Positions 11,882 through 23,405 of a DNA stretch of 64,000 nt are shown piece by piece. Within the stretch, counting starts at the first letter, position 1. Every line of letters begins with the position of its first letter. The DNA is from Tubiluchus corallicola (lineage: Eukaryota; Priapulida; Priapulimorpha; Priapulimorphida; Tubiluchidae): contig JAQGDQ010000105.1 in the NCBI GenBank assembly GCA_030141605.1, positions 555,397 to 619,396 of the forward strand. The letters are read 5' to 3'. A program made the translations under genes and the position numbers. Below the pieces are notes generated by a model that saw only the letters and a list, made by a program, of their open reading frames with translations, was not told the DNA's origin and made no database searches.

Positions 11882-12971
11882 CTAGAAAAAGTCGTCATTA
11901 TTATCACCATCTTCATCATCGCTATTGTCATAACATAACATACCGTAACCTAACGTAAAGTAATGTATCATAACATAATATTTTGTTTTATCTTGCCACA
12001 CACACATATGCTAATTTGACAACATTTTATGAAGAAAGGGCAGCGAAAGAGCAACTAGTCATCTAGTCAGCTGCCTTTGACTAGTGATGATCATTTTACT
12101 GGCGCTATACTATTTCTGTTAGTAATGTTTGTGGTTAAGAATTAATTCTTATACCTGACATTAAGTTAAAAAAAATAGGAAGCACTTATGACCAACGGTA
12201 AAAGAAACCAAAGTTAACTGATGACAGGTGAGGTAATAATAATAATAATAATAATCTATTGATAATAATTTTATAATAAAAAAGCATGCAAAAACTGAAA
12301 ATAAAAATTTGAAAACTGAAAACATAAGAATAATGACAACTGAAGTATACCTCAGCTATCGTCATCACCATGATCATCTTCGTCATCATCGTCATCAGCA
12401 GCAGCAGCAGCTGTGCCGTTATTATTATCACTGCCATAATTATTAGAATCATCATCATCGTCGTCGTCGTCGTCGTCGTTGTCGTCGTCGTCGTCATTAT
12501 CACAGTCATCGTCATCAACATCACTAGAAATTGTAATTTTGTCTTATACTTGAGAATTATAGAAAGAGGTTTTCGCAAATTTGATATTCGCAAACCACAA
12601 ACGGTTTTTTATTTATTAGCGACCTTCAGTAGTTAAACCGTTAAAATGTTAAAATTTAACGTAAACATTTGCTACAAACATATTTTCTACACATATGATT
12701 TATAGAGTAAAATGGAAAAAATTAAAGATTTAATTTGTCCGTGTAGACATGGTATACCAAATATTTTGCAGAGTTTCATTATGGTAGTTAACAGACTGGT
12801 GACAATACATCTTCTTCAAAAGTTAAAATTAATCATTGTTACTTTAGCTTACTTGAGAAATTTGCTGCTAAATATTTTTTAGCTGCGATGAAAGAAGTTT
12901 TCAACCTTTTTGCAAATTCGTTTCTATTGCTAACTGTAAAATGAACGCATTATTCATGTACTAAATCTTAC
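11882..12971 (-). other. mGluR intron of 1.1 kb with trinucleotide repeats
   Basis: Donor AAT|GTAAGA and acceptor ctag. Positions 12236-12525 are a composite of AAT, ATC, GTC/GTT and CAG repeats; the rest is plain AT-rich sequence. Confidence 0.9.
12236..12525. repeat. Composite trinucleotide repeat region
   Basis: Blocks of AAT (12236-12256), TCATCG/CAG (12360-12412) and ATC then GTC (12448-12499), with degenerate sequence between them. Open frames of poly-Val, poly-Ile or poly-Thr on both strands are repeat artefacts. Confidence 0.9.
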
Positions 12972-13142
12972 ATTATGCCCGTAGTTGGAGTCCTCGTAGA
13001 CAATGGAGACATATGTCCAGTTAAAGCGTCGAACAATTTCGACCATTGCCATAGCTTGATTGGTGTCCGACGGCACTGTGCGAGAAAAGTATTCAAATCG
13101 TTGCTTATTACTTAACTCTGGGCTCGTGGAGAAAAAACTCAC
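12972..13142 (-). CDS. mGluR: mGluR exon (ligand-binding domain, hinge and lobe 2 start)
   Basis: This exon has exactly 57 codons, phase 0 at both ends, from VSFFSTSPELS to EDSNYGHN. The acceptor is ttttcacag and the donor is AAT|GTAAGA. It joins the preceding exon seamlessly to give IPQ-VSFFST, the equivalent of the usual IPQ-ISYAST. Visible ligand-pocket residues by family alignment are the Thr of FST (amino-group contact), the Asp of TVPSD, and the Tyr of SNYG. The residue before ST is Phe, where known receptors have Ala or Ser, so the pocket is unusual. NWT is a likely N-glycosylation site. The exon begins with GTGAGT, itself a consensus 5' splice site, directly after the 3' splice site of the 34-kb intron. 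Confidence 0.96.
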
Positions 13143-13440
13143 CTGTGAAAAAGACAACAGAGTTATTTTAATAACAGAGTTTCTAAAGTTACAACTAAAA
13201 TATGTCCTCTGAATTAGTTTGAAATGAAATATGCCTGGAGAGGTGCCTTTTGAAAATTGATTTAAGCCTGAGCAAATGTTTGCCAAGAAATGGCATGTTA
13301 ACCAATACCAGGTGGAATTAATTCAAATCCGCTTTGTATCGGGTTTTGAAGTCGGTGGTGGCAAATTTGTTTACACGTGAAGCCCAATTTCACACATGTT
13401 GTCTGGCACTGGTTGTAACTCGTGCCACATGGACGGCGCT

Positions 13441-13454
13441 GGGTCACGTGACCC
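13441..13454. promoter_or_regulatory. Perfect palindromic E-box (GGGTCACGTGACCC)
   Basis: A 14-base perfect palindrome containing GTCACGTGAC, the consensus bound by TFEB/MITF/USF-type bHLH-zip factors. It lies 300 bases from the receptor exon at 12972-13142, inside the giant intron. Function is only inferred from the motif. Confidence 0.3.
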
Positions 13455-13704
13455 TTCTGGAATCCGCGTTACGGTTAACTGGATTCGGTTGTATGATTAG
13501 TCGAGTTCAACCAATTATTGTTATCTTGGTCCCCTTGACTGCAACAGTGCAAGTATTGGAATTGGCAATAAGGCAGATGAACATCTTGTTTATTTGATAA
13601 AATGTAAAATATTAAGCACATAATAAATAATTTTAACAAACTGGCAAGAGGAACCAGTAAGCAGCTTTGAGAAGACATTGCTGATGTAACAATTGATAAT
13701 GACC

Positions 13705-13745
13705 TTGATAAAGATGATGATGATGATGATGACGGTGATGACAGA
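13705..13745. repeat. (GAT)n short microsatellite
   Basis: About 10 imperfect units of GAT/GAC around 13713-13742, in unique sequence. Confidence 0.8.
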
Positions 13746-14173
13746 CGAGGAGCTGACAAAAGAGTGAGCGAAATGATAATGGTCAAATGATTTTTTTGTC
13801 CTTTTAGTCCCTACTTTCATTCACGTCATTTATTTTAATAGGCAACGTATTTAGCAGGGTTGTATTTTTACAATATCCTTTTATTCGATTATTACCTATT
13901 TTGTACATTTGCTCCTTTGTATATACTTCTTTGCATCTGTACGTCTATAGGCATTAAATTATTTTTATGGGTACCTGACTGAAATATAAACAAAATTCTG
14001 ACTTCTAAAAAGTATCTTCCATCCAACTTGTATGAATATACGTAATTTGGAAGTCTAAATGATTTTGCTTGGACTTCCGCTGTTCAAAATCAAAGAAGCC
14101 ACTAATTTATGAGTGCAACACCTGCTATTAATAAAAAGCTTAGCAAGCTGAAGTGTCTTTTACATCGCGCTAA

Positions 14174-14393
14174 AACGAAGCAAGAAATAGACAAAGGATG
14201 AAGAAACACCGAAGAAGAAAGATTAAAAAAGATGAACGAAGAGGAAAAAGGGAGAATGAAAAGTGTAGAAATAAAAAATTGAAAAGCATTTTGGAACAGC
14301 CCTTCTTTTAAGAAGGAAGAAAGGAAAGAAATAAAAAACGAATAAAAGTTGAAGAAACCGCGACAAAAAGAGGAAAAACGTAGAAATGAAAGT
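14174..14393. repeat. Long degenerate polypurine tract (plus strand)
   Basis: About 220 bases dominated by A and G on the plus strand with no fixed period (GAAGAAGAAAGA, AAGGAAGAAAGG and the like). In the transcript orientation it is a pyrimidine-rich stretch about 1.1 kb upstream of the exon at 12972-13142. Confidence 0.75.
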
Positions 14394-16593
14394 TATTTTT
14401 GGAAAAAGAGTCGTTTGTTTATTAGTGTTTGAAATGCTGTTGTCCAAGTCACAATAACGAAGCTCTCTTTACCAGCTCCAAGATTAATGACTGTATGTCT
14501 TTAATTGACTACCTATCTCGGAAGCGCCCAGATAAAAATCATTTCACGAGAAAGAGGTTAGTCAGAGGAAGTGTAATAATAGACTCCAATGTAGAAGTGA
14601 TTTGAACTGATAGTTGATAACCCGTTGATTGTCTCGCACTCTCTCTCGGATTTCCTTTCGCGTACAATGTCTGTATTTGAGGTGAGGAAACCGCTATGGT
14701 GCAAATAACTGTTATCAGGGTCATCTGTCAGGAGTGCACAATAGGTTCTCTTAACGAAATGGCGAACTTTCGTGTTTAGGAGGCATCTCTATTTCAAAGA
14801 TGCAGCAAAATAATCTTCGAACGAGCAGCTTTGTTCTGAATTAGTTAATTAAACACAAGCACTCGTTGGCTTGTTAGTTGTACGCTTAAACTGAAATAGC
14901 TCTCAAAAATTAATGTGTGGTACATTATTTTGACTGCGCATTAAACGACTAACAAGGATGTCACCCATCTTAACTCATGTCGCCATGGCTCCAATGAAGC
15001 CTGACTTCATTACAACGCTAACAACTCTCTTCACAACTTTTCCGGTTAATCAGCAGCCTGCTGCGACAGACATTTTTATAATTTTTGAACAGGCTCATCG
15101 GCGATCATCGTTTTTTCGCATCTTCCATTCAATATTCGCGACCTACGAAGTTCTGCCGAGAAAAAGTGACATCAATGCTCATAACTACTACTGATTTCAC
15201 AAAATAGTTTTTGCTTGCGCTATTATTTTTTTGGCAAGTTTTACGTTATTCAATAGTAATAAAAGATTTGACCACTCCACTAGCCAATCTTTCTGCACAA
15301 ATTGTTTATGCATTTAAATGTTAGTCTCTAAAAAATTAAGGCCCTAGTTAATTGTTTCTTGCTTTGGAAGCATGGCGACACTGTACTGGATATTGTAACG
15401 AATTCAGAGGCTCAGGATCCGTCTCAGGATATATCAAGCTTTTGCATAAGTAATCAAGTTCATAGCAAAACGAGCAAGTAGTTAAAAAATGCGAGCAAAA
15501 CATTTCAAGAAAAAGAATCATATGAGAACAGGCAAACAGAGAGATTTCAGCTTACAGACATCAGACAGAAAGGCCAGCTTGTAATCTGTGATTACCACAT
15601 CTGTATCTTGATTTATACCAGCAGAGTTTATAGTTGACAAACTTGGCTTCTCAACGTTAGGCATTGCTAACATTAGAGATAATCGAATTCCACCTTCGTA
15701 ACAATAATATGAATCGGTTTTGTTTTGATGTCTTTAAGTGCCTGATGCTTTTGCTTGTCAAGGTGGTGGTGGTAGGGCCTATGTCTTGGTATACTAACGT
15801 GAAATTTGAAACATCTGATCAAGACACGTGTTCTGTGGTTTACTTGTGTGCGTCTATGAACTGGAAAAAGAACAACTGTTACTGCTTCGTACCGTGTCAA
15901 TTTCATGATTAAATTCGCCATACGGTTGCTTGCCGATGGAAGAATGCATGCTACAATAGAGGCTACTCTTCAACAGTCTCAGTGCTGAATACTTGATCAG
16001 TGAGGCATAGGCGATACGCATTGATTCTTATACTATTATAGAGACGACGAAACAATCTGCATTTATATACGATGAATTTGATGAGGTTTCACGGTCCAAA
16101 GACACCGCAAAAAGACTTATCGACCAACATAATGGTTTCTACTAACAGTACAGACTAATTCTCCCTCAGACTCCTAATATGTTCCTGAGTGAGCTGACTC
16201 GATGAGTAGTGCACTTAAAAACTTGGAGCGGCTTTAATTCGATAAAGTATTGATAGTAATAACGATAATTGACGTTAGGATTAGATTATGAACCTATCGC
16301 GAATGTTCAGGGATGCAATAAGAGCTTTTTTGCCTTAGCATGATGATGTAAAGGTGGCACATTTGTGTCTTGTCTAAGTTTAGTAAGAAATTTCGGCGAT
16401 TACGTTTGAGAAAAATTTGTAAGCACGGTCGCTTAATTAAATATAGTCTTGCTACGTGCCAACAATTCAGTGCAAGAATTCCACAAACTGATGTTCCTGC
16501 TTTTTCTCTAACATTGAAGGTGTTTCTAACAATTTGATAAAATGTCTTATCTGACTGCACTGTTGCGTACTAGTAAATCACATATTACTTGTG

Positions 16594-16697
16594 TATTAGT
16601 ACTAGTATTAGTATTATCATTAGCATTAGCATTAGCAATAGCATTTACATTAATATTAGCATTAGCATTAGTATTAATGTTGGTAGTATTAGTATTT
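16594..16697. repeat. (ATTAGC/ATTAGT)n hexanucleotide repeat
   Basis: About 17 degenerate units of ATTAGC, ATTAGT and ATTAAT over 104 bases. Confidence 0.85.
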
Positions 16698-16895
16698 ATT
16701 CTATATTGAATATACCTGAAAATATATCATTACAGATAAATGCAGATAAATATAATTTTAGAATATAAAATAACAATTACAGTATGTACACATTAAGAGG
16801 TTGGTAGAATGTCATCTAGACTAAAAGTCTTTAGAGGCACCCTAAAGCAATAAGTTGTGACTAATTTTTCAACATTTCATTAAGTTAAAGTTATT

Positions 16896-17135
16896 TTAAA
16901 TTGAATCAAACAGTTTCACAGAGTTAAGGTTTGCAATTTCTTGTGATAAAATAGGAAGCACACTATTTAAAAAAGAAAATTTAAATACATTTAGCCTGCA
17001 GTTGTTTTTGTACAACATACTGTGACGTCTCGATCCTACTTGCAGGGCATATTCATATAATTCAACAAAATTTAAATTGATGTTTGCTTTAATGCTATAT
17101 ACATCATTTTTAAGTTGAAACATTACCTATGGTTC
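16896..17135 (-). mobile_element. Non-LTR retrotransposon fragment (C-terminal tail of reverse transcriptase ORF)
   Basis: Minus-strand frame FQLKNDVYSIKANINLN, then LQVGSRRHSMLYKNNCRLN, then FLNSVLPILSQEIANLNSV. This has the layout of the C-terminal tail of CR1/Jockey-type LINE polyproteins, where an R-x-H-S segment is followed by a basic CRLN-like stretch and a WN-LP-E-NA-SV helix. Here the WNKL part is missing, which looks like a small deletion. There is no catalytic part; it is a 5'-truncated dead copy in the same orientation as the receptor gene. Confidence 0.65.
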
Positions 17136-20100
17136 TAGGTCTAGGTTCTGAATTCAGTCTGCTATCCTACATGCATAGCAAGAAATGTCTATGTTACATT
17201 TAAAATACAACCGTCTGATAAAATATCTTTGAGCTCATTAAAGGTACTTATTGACAAGCATTACATAGGGAGAAGTTCCGCAGATGTCTAACCTAAACTA
17301 ATAAAATTATGGTGTTTATATACGGTGAAGTCGTAAACAATTTTATAGCGTGTTGGACCTAACATTCGCCGTGTTGCGGAACAATGGGAAGTAACCAATC
17401 GACGTTTTCCACGCAGTTGCATTCATCCTCATTGTTCCATTTTTGTTGCCTGACACTATTTCAAGATTTTAACATTTCTATTCTGTACTTGTCTCAGTAT
17501 AGAATGGACTATTGTGATGTATTATGAATTGCATGTGTTATGTAAACTGGATTCAAATGTTTGTGATTTGTAACAGATCCTATGTCGGAAACATCTTTCC
17601 GATTGGACAATTATTGTATATTATTGTACTTGAAGCTAGTTAAGAAATATTCCATGTATAGTAGGACCGTAAACTTCTGTAGCTTAATTGTAATGAATAA
17701 CTTGAATCCCTAGTGTCATCGCCTCATTAACTACGTAATTATCTAAATGCATATGGTAGTATAGGAGTGTAAGCAGGAAGTACATCATTGGGAAAAACCT
17801 GTCTCACGCGTGAAGTGGTTGGAACAGATTTTTCCCCATGTTATATAATTTATTATTACGTTTATAACTATTTGTATCCAATGTATAGGCGATTTAGAGA
17901 GTACTTATACAGTACGAAACTGTGCACATATAAGAAAATAAATAGAGAAATTAGTGCTAACATTTATGACTTCTAACACATTTATTATTGAATTGTAGTA
18001 AATAAATAATTGCAGCATGCTTTAATCATTCGTTCTTTGCTTTTATTTATTTCTAGCTAGGAACTACAGTGTAGATCGACAAAATGCTAATGTAATATGC
18101 TTTTCATGAACTTTCTTTAAAATATACAAAAAACCTTCACTCTGAGAGCTTAAAAACTCCCACACTTTAAGAGCAACCAAAAATACCTAGAACTTTCACA
18201 AGTTCGTGACATAGTGCCGAAAAGCACACTACAGATTTTTCAAGTTCCCGGCATCCTATGGTCGCAACTCGACGGTTTTTCAACGTGCAGTTGTACTACT
18301 CATTTTCTCTGTTATTTCAATTGGTGGGTTTATATTCGCCGCCTTTGTTGTGATGGCTTTGTGCTTATGATGGTGTGCTGACCATAAATGCCATAGTATG
18401 TCATAGCCTAATTTATTGCTGACACTATATTGTAATGTTGAGTAGATGGTGCTGATTCGCTAGTTCATTATATGTTATAGAACAAAGTTAGAGAAGCGAA
18501 AGAAACAGATTACTTTTATAGAATAAACTAGCCTGAGTCCTCTGTGTTCCATGCTAATTCTACGGAACAAGTGCTGAGATGCTAAACACACCTACCCGAC
18601 AGCCAGCTAAACCGATGTGGCCATTCCATACCATCTACTTATAGCTGCTATGCAACACTGGTACGCAATGGCTTTGTAGTTGATCGAACCATCACAATGT
18701 GGGGTGGGGTGAAAATAAATAACACTTCACCGTCGTAACAATATTTTAGAGTTTCTTGTCTTCCCAACAAACAGAGCTTCGTTCCGTGCAGCAATCAGCA
18801 GTTGCTGTCACACTCAATAGGAGAACACGCTATAAACTATATTTAAAAGAAATAACAAGTTTGGTAACAATAGCGCTAGCATGGCTCCGCATGTGATAAG
18901 AACATGTCATAATATTTGATTAGATAAACTTAGAATTACCCTGCGTCTCTGCAGTTGACAGCTACTTTTAGAAAAATTGTTATTTCAGAATAAAGAGGTT
19001 TTCAACTCATGCATAACTTGTGTGTAAGTGGCTTTGAAGCTCTGGCTTCCTTTGTGCGTTCGTCGATTCCAGCGTCGCTTGGTAATGACTTAGGCAAAGG
19101 CGACGGAATCCGAACCAAATCTCGGATAGATCAAGAGTTTCGTAATCAAGAGATTTGTAGCAATAGTTCTCTAATCTTCCACGCTATTATAGAATTCATT
19201 TAGTTGTAGCAGTTTGCTCTGCAGCTCCTTCAGAAGGAAATGTAATTAGGTTGTGAAGAAGATGTTGCAGACATCCTGTTCATTATGTCCCAGAGAAAAA
19301 ATAGTCCAATTCGAGAATCACTCGGCAAATAAGTGACCAATCGTGCTTTCATTTTAACTAATAAAACGTGCGTATTATGGTTACAAAAATGTAACGTGAC
19401 CAATCATAACTTGTCATTTCAACAATTAAAACAATGAAACCATCATTACAGTTATATGAATACATTAGAAGCCAGATATGCTTTCGTGCGCTTCACACCA
19501 AAATAAGTAACCCAAGCTCCCTGACAGAAAAACGGAACATCATGCAAAACACTTTAATTTGCAGTATTAGCTTTCTATAAATTTAATTTTCTCAAGATGG
19601 TTAATACTTTATACAATGCGTGTGATGAAAATGTTACTTTACCAACAGCATTCAGGAAATTCTAAAATAACTTCGGCTGATCTATTTGGTCAATTATTCA
19701 TGGGCTCCTGCGAAATTATTTTCAGAAATAATGAGTAGTTCAATATGGTAATTAAGCTGCTCTTAACGTTTAGGTCAAGACATTGTGTCAGTGCAGAGTG
19801 GCTGTTAAAGAAGCCCTTCCTGCTTCGAGGTAATCTTGGTGAAATCGGGGAGCCACCTCGTATGATGGCAGTTAGGTACATGTATAGAAACGTGTGCGAA
19901 TATATTCGCGCTCAGAACAAAGGGTGTTTTCATATATTACTTTGACCTTCACATATTTTGGTTTCTATGTCGCAACCATCTATTTGCAAGAAGAGGTAAT
20001 TACTTGCATCTTATGAGCTTTGTTCCGACCAAATTGTACTTCCTAGGGCAACATTAACGTCATTTTTGCAATACAGAGGATACAGTTAATGATTTATAGT

Positions 20101-20229
20101 TGTCAGAGCCGCGTATTAGAATATATTATTAAACAAGAGCCAAACATTAGTAGTTGATTTCATGTTGGTACTAAGTGTACTGCGAAGTGGGTCAACTTTA
20201 ATAAACACGTCAATACAAGAAGCTAAATG

Positions 20230-20348
20230 TGGCTCAGTAACTTATAGCGAAACCGCAACAGTAACTGCAGTGTTAATAGCAGCAACAACAGCAACAGCAA
20301 CAGTCACTGCAGCAGCAACAGCAGCAGCAGCAACAACAACAACAACGT
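20230..20348. repeat. Degenerate CAG/CAA trinucleotide repeat
   Basis: About 120 bases of ACAGCAACAG-type units. The plus-strand Ala/Thr-rich frame is an artefact. Confidence 0.85.
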
Positions 20349-22600
20349 TTTTTGTATTTGCTATCAGAAGTTTCAATTGGTTTCTTACTATGCAGACAAA
20401 CATTTTACTTTAATCACAAATATGCAAGAAACCACAATTATGGCACAGATTCAACAACTTGAGCTTCAGACAGCGTATGGAACGCCTACTGTCAACATTT
20501 CCCGTTTATTTTCCTCGACTGGATTTGTATTTTGCTTTGTCGAGAGTGAGGCAATTAGTGGCTAACACTTTATTGCAATGCCTACCTGAATAGTAATGAA
20601 CTAATTGCAAAGCTTTAGTTTGCTGGACAAGAATTTGATGTACCAATGCTGACAAAGAAGCTGAGACAAATCATTTTGACAAGATTGGATTGTATGTCGG
20701 AAATTGGCGAGATGTACATTGTTTATACAAGTAACAAGTCGGGGGCAATGCGGGCAAATGTACAATTGGGAAATTTTCGAAGGATGTGAAAAACCACTGC
20801 CTTATGAAAAAATAAATGAGTGTAATGAGCAAGCAATGAAGAATTTCTGAAAAAAAGTTAAACCTATTTACTTTACTTGCTTTTTACACGATTGATTTGT
20901 TATGTCATCCTAAACAACTCATGAACAAAAATAAATTAAGTACAAAACTGCTCAACCAAATTCATCAAAATCTATTATAAATAACCAAAAATTTCATAGC
21001 AGTTATCCATCATAGCAGCGTGAATGTAGATGTTATCATATATGCCTGTAAATTTAAGGCATATAATCTCGGCTTAAATTTAAGCATAAAATAAGTTCTT
21101 TTTTTTCGTTTTTTTGCTTTTAATGATCGATATTGAGTCAATGAATTTTTGCCAAGAAACTATGAATATAGAGGCAGCAAAAAGTTCCCCGTTAAATGGA
21201 CAATTGGTCAACAGCGTATTTGATTAATTTGTAACTAAAACTTTCCACTCTTCAGTCTCTAATGTATCTACTAACAATTTACTTAGCAGCTGAGACTAAA
21301 AGGAGTGGGCTAAACCCGCCCACGTTTTTCATATTTGGATAGCCTTTGACTTTGTCAAATTTAAAAGAAAGTGAGACTGGCTTTGCTTCTGGTTTATTAT
21401 TTGCCAGAATGTCTTTTTGACGAATTAATGACTACTTTGTAAACAATTGTCTTTTAATTTAGTATTGTTAATACACTCGAGGCAAGTTTAAAGAATGCTG
21501 TCAAAATTTCTCACTAGGTGAAAGGTGGGATTTGCATATCAATCTAATACATCGGTTTAATCTGTCGAATGCAGCACGTGGATTCTGCGAAAAATAGCAT
21601 CATACATTGACTATTGCTGTTGCTGTAAGCTGTAAGCTGTTGCTGTAAGAAAAAATAGTGGAAGTTGACATACGCTGACTTCTATTAGTGTACCGAGGGG
21701 AGAGAGCAAAAAATTATTCGATGTGCGAGAATACTAACGTGCAACAATTTATCGACGCAATCGTTTTAGTAATCCCAGATCACGTGTAAAATTCTAAAAG
21801 ACAGCTCATGTTTGCCTTGTTCTATGTGTAATCGAAGAAACTTGTGCGATTCCGGCGTGCTGATGTTTTACCAAACTGTCAGTTTGTGTGGTTTTCCTGA
21901 CAGCAGCCAAGATACTTCATTCACTGGCACAATGTATTATATCAATTGATTTTGGGCTTAGCACGATCCACAAAATGAAAAAACAACAAGTTTCATTAAC
22001 AGCTTTTGTATCGTTTGCGAGAAAAGGTAAAAACTTGCACACAGGCTTAATAAACTGCAACAGAGGTGACATTATATAAATGGGTTCTCTATTTTCAATA
22101 ACTTCTCTATTTTTTCGAACAAATGCAAAGCACTGCTAGGTGAGTTTCCAACTAGCTCTATAAATGATCTATACAGATCTGTACAGAAATGACTCGTTGC
22201 TCAACGGTTTTGTAAATTATCTAAAAGATGCATTTATTCTGCGTAGCCTTGGTAACTAATATTGTAGTTAATGACTGTAATGTAACTGAACGCGAAAACA
22301 TTAACTAGCTTCTGATTTTTTTACATTTAGAGTTGTTAAAGCAATTAAAATTAACATGGGATATCCTGTTACTCATCGAACTACTTTTAACTTTTGTTAA
22401 CGCTACATCATATTGTATCTATTACATAAAGTTTAAATGGTTGTGTAACTTACTCCTGCCTGCAAATAATGGCTTATTGCACTATTCGTATAACGAAGAT
22501 TTATCATTATCATCTCTATTTTTACCCGTGATGGTATAAAATTACCTATGAATAACGTTACAGGCAAAGTGTGAAAGCGAGCATTCAATAGAATACCTAG

Positions 22601-22930
22601 GCACTTTATGGAGTGCCAAAACAAGCCAGGTAAAGTGTCCAATATAAATTTTTCAACACTTTTCCTAGGCATTGTATATAATGCAAAAGTTTGCTTAGGC
22701 AAACTGTATAATTCTTAGATTTTAGACGGTATTTTCCTAGGTATTTTATAAAATGTTGAATAAATTTTAGCTAATTTAAAAATAAAACAGATGGTCAATT
22801 GCTTTGTTGTAATTTTCCTAGGTATTTTGTACGATGCCAATTAAAATTTAGGAACTGTCTGACAAGGTCGTGTTTCAGTGTGCTTGCAAGTTTGTGGGGT
22901 AAATACGTTCGTTCGCTCATTGACCTTTTC
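22601..22930. repeat. Dispersed repeat, copy 2 (partner at 6210-6540)
   Basis: Same orientation and same order of landmarks as the copy at 6210-6540. It has extra CCTAGG-containing blocks (TTTTCCTAGG[CT]ATT three times), so the element probably contains internal short repeats. No protein was found. Confidence 0.65.
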
Positions 22931-23319
22931 TCGTTTCCGAATTGTAAAGAATTGTCTCGTGTAAAGAATTTTATAAAACGTTAATTTTGTACATTGCCTG
23001 CAACAATGATATTCCATAGCGATCTGTTGATAAGACAGAATGTCGGATAAAATGTCAGAGCCATTAAATGACCATGAAACTGTTCAACTCATCTGAACCT
23101 TTCATTACAGCCACGTGACATTCAACACTCGTAATTTCTAATCGATTCGGGTTCATTTCAGCTGCCGATTCGGCTAACGATCATGGGCGGCAATGAATAG
23201 TAGGCTTGTTACCAAAATTAGGGTGCTGTTCGCACTGAGCAGTCCTTCTGAAAGAGAAGTGCAGAAGTCCGGCGGCTATTTAACGAAGAGTTAATGTAGT
23301 TCTGGCGAATCCAGGAAAT

Positions 23320-23405
23320 GTGTCCCATTCCATCCTTCCTTCATTCGTTCATTGATTCGTTGGTTTGTTCGTTTACTCGTTAGTTCGTTTGTTCATTCGT
23401 TCATC
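23320..23405. repeat. Degenerate TTCG/TTTG tetranucleotide repeat
   Basis: About 85 bases of GTTCGTT/ATTCGTT-like units between unique AT-rich sequences. Confidence 0.75.
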
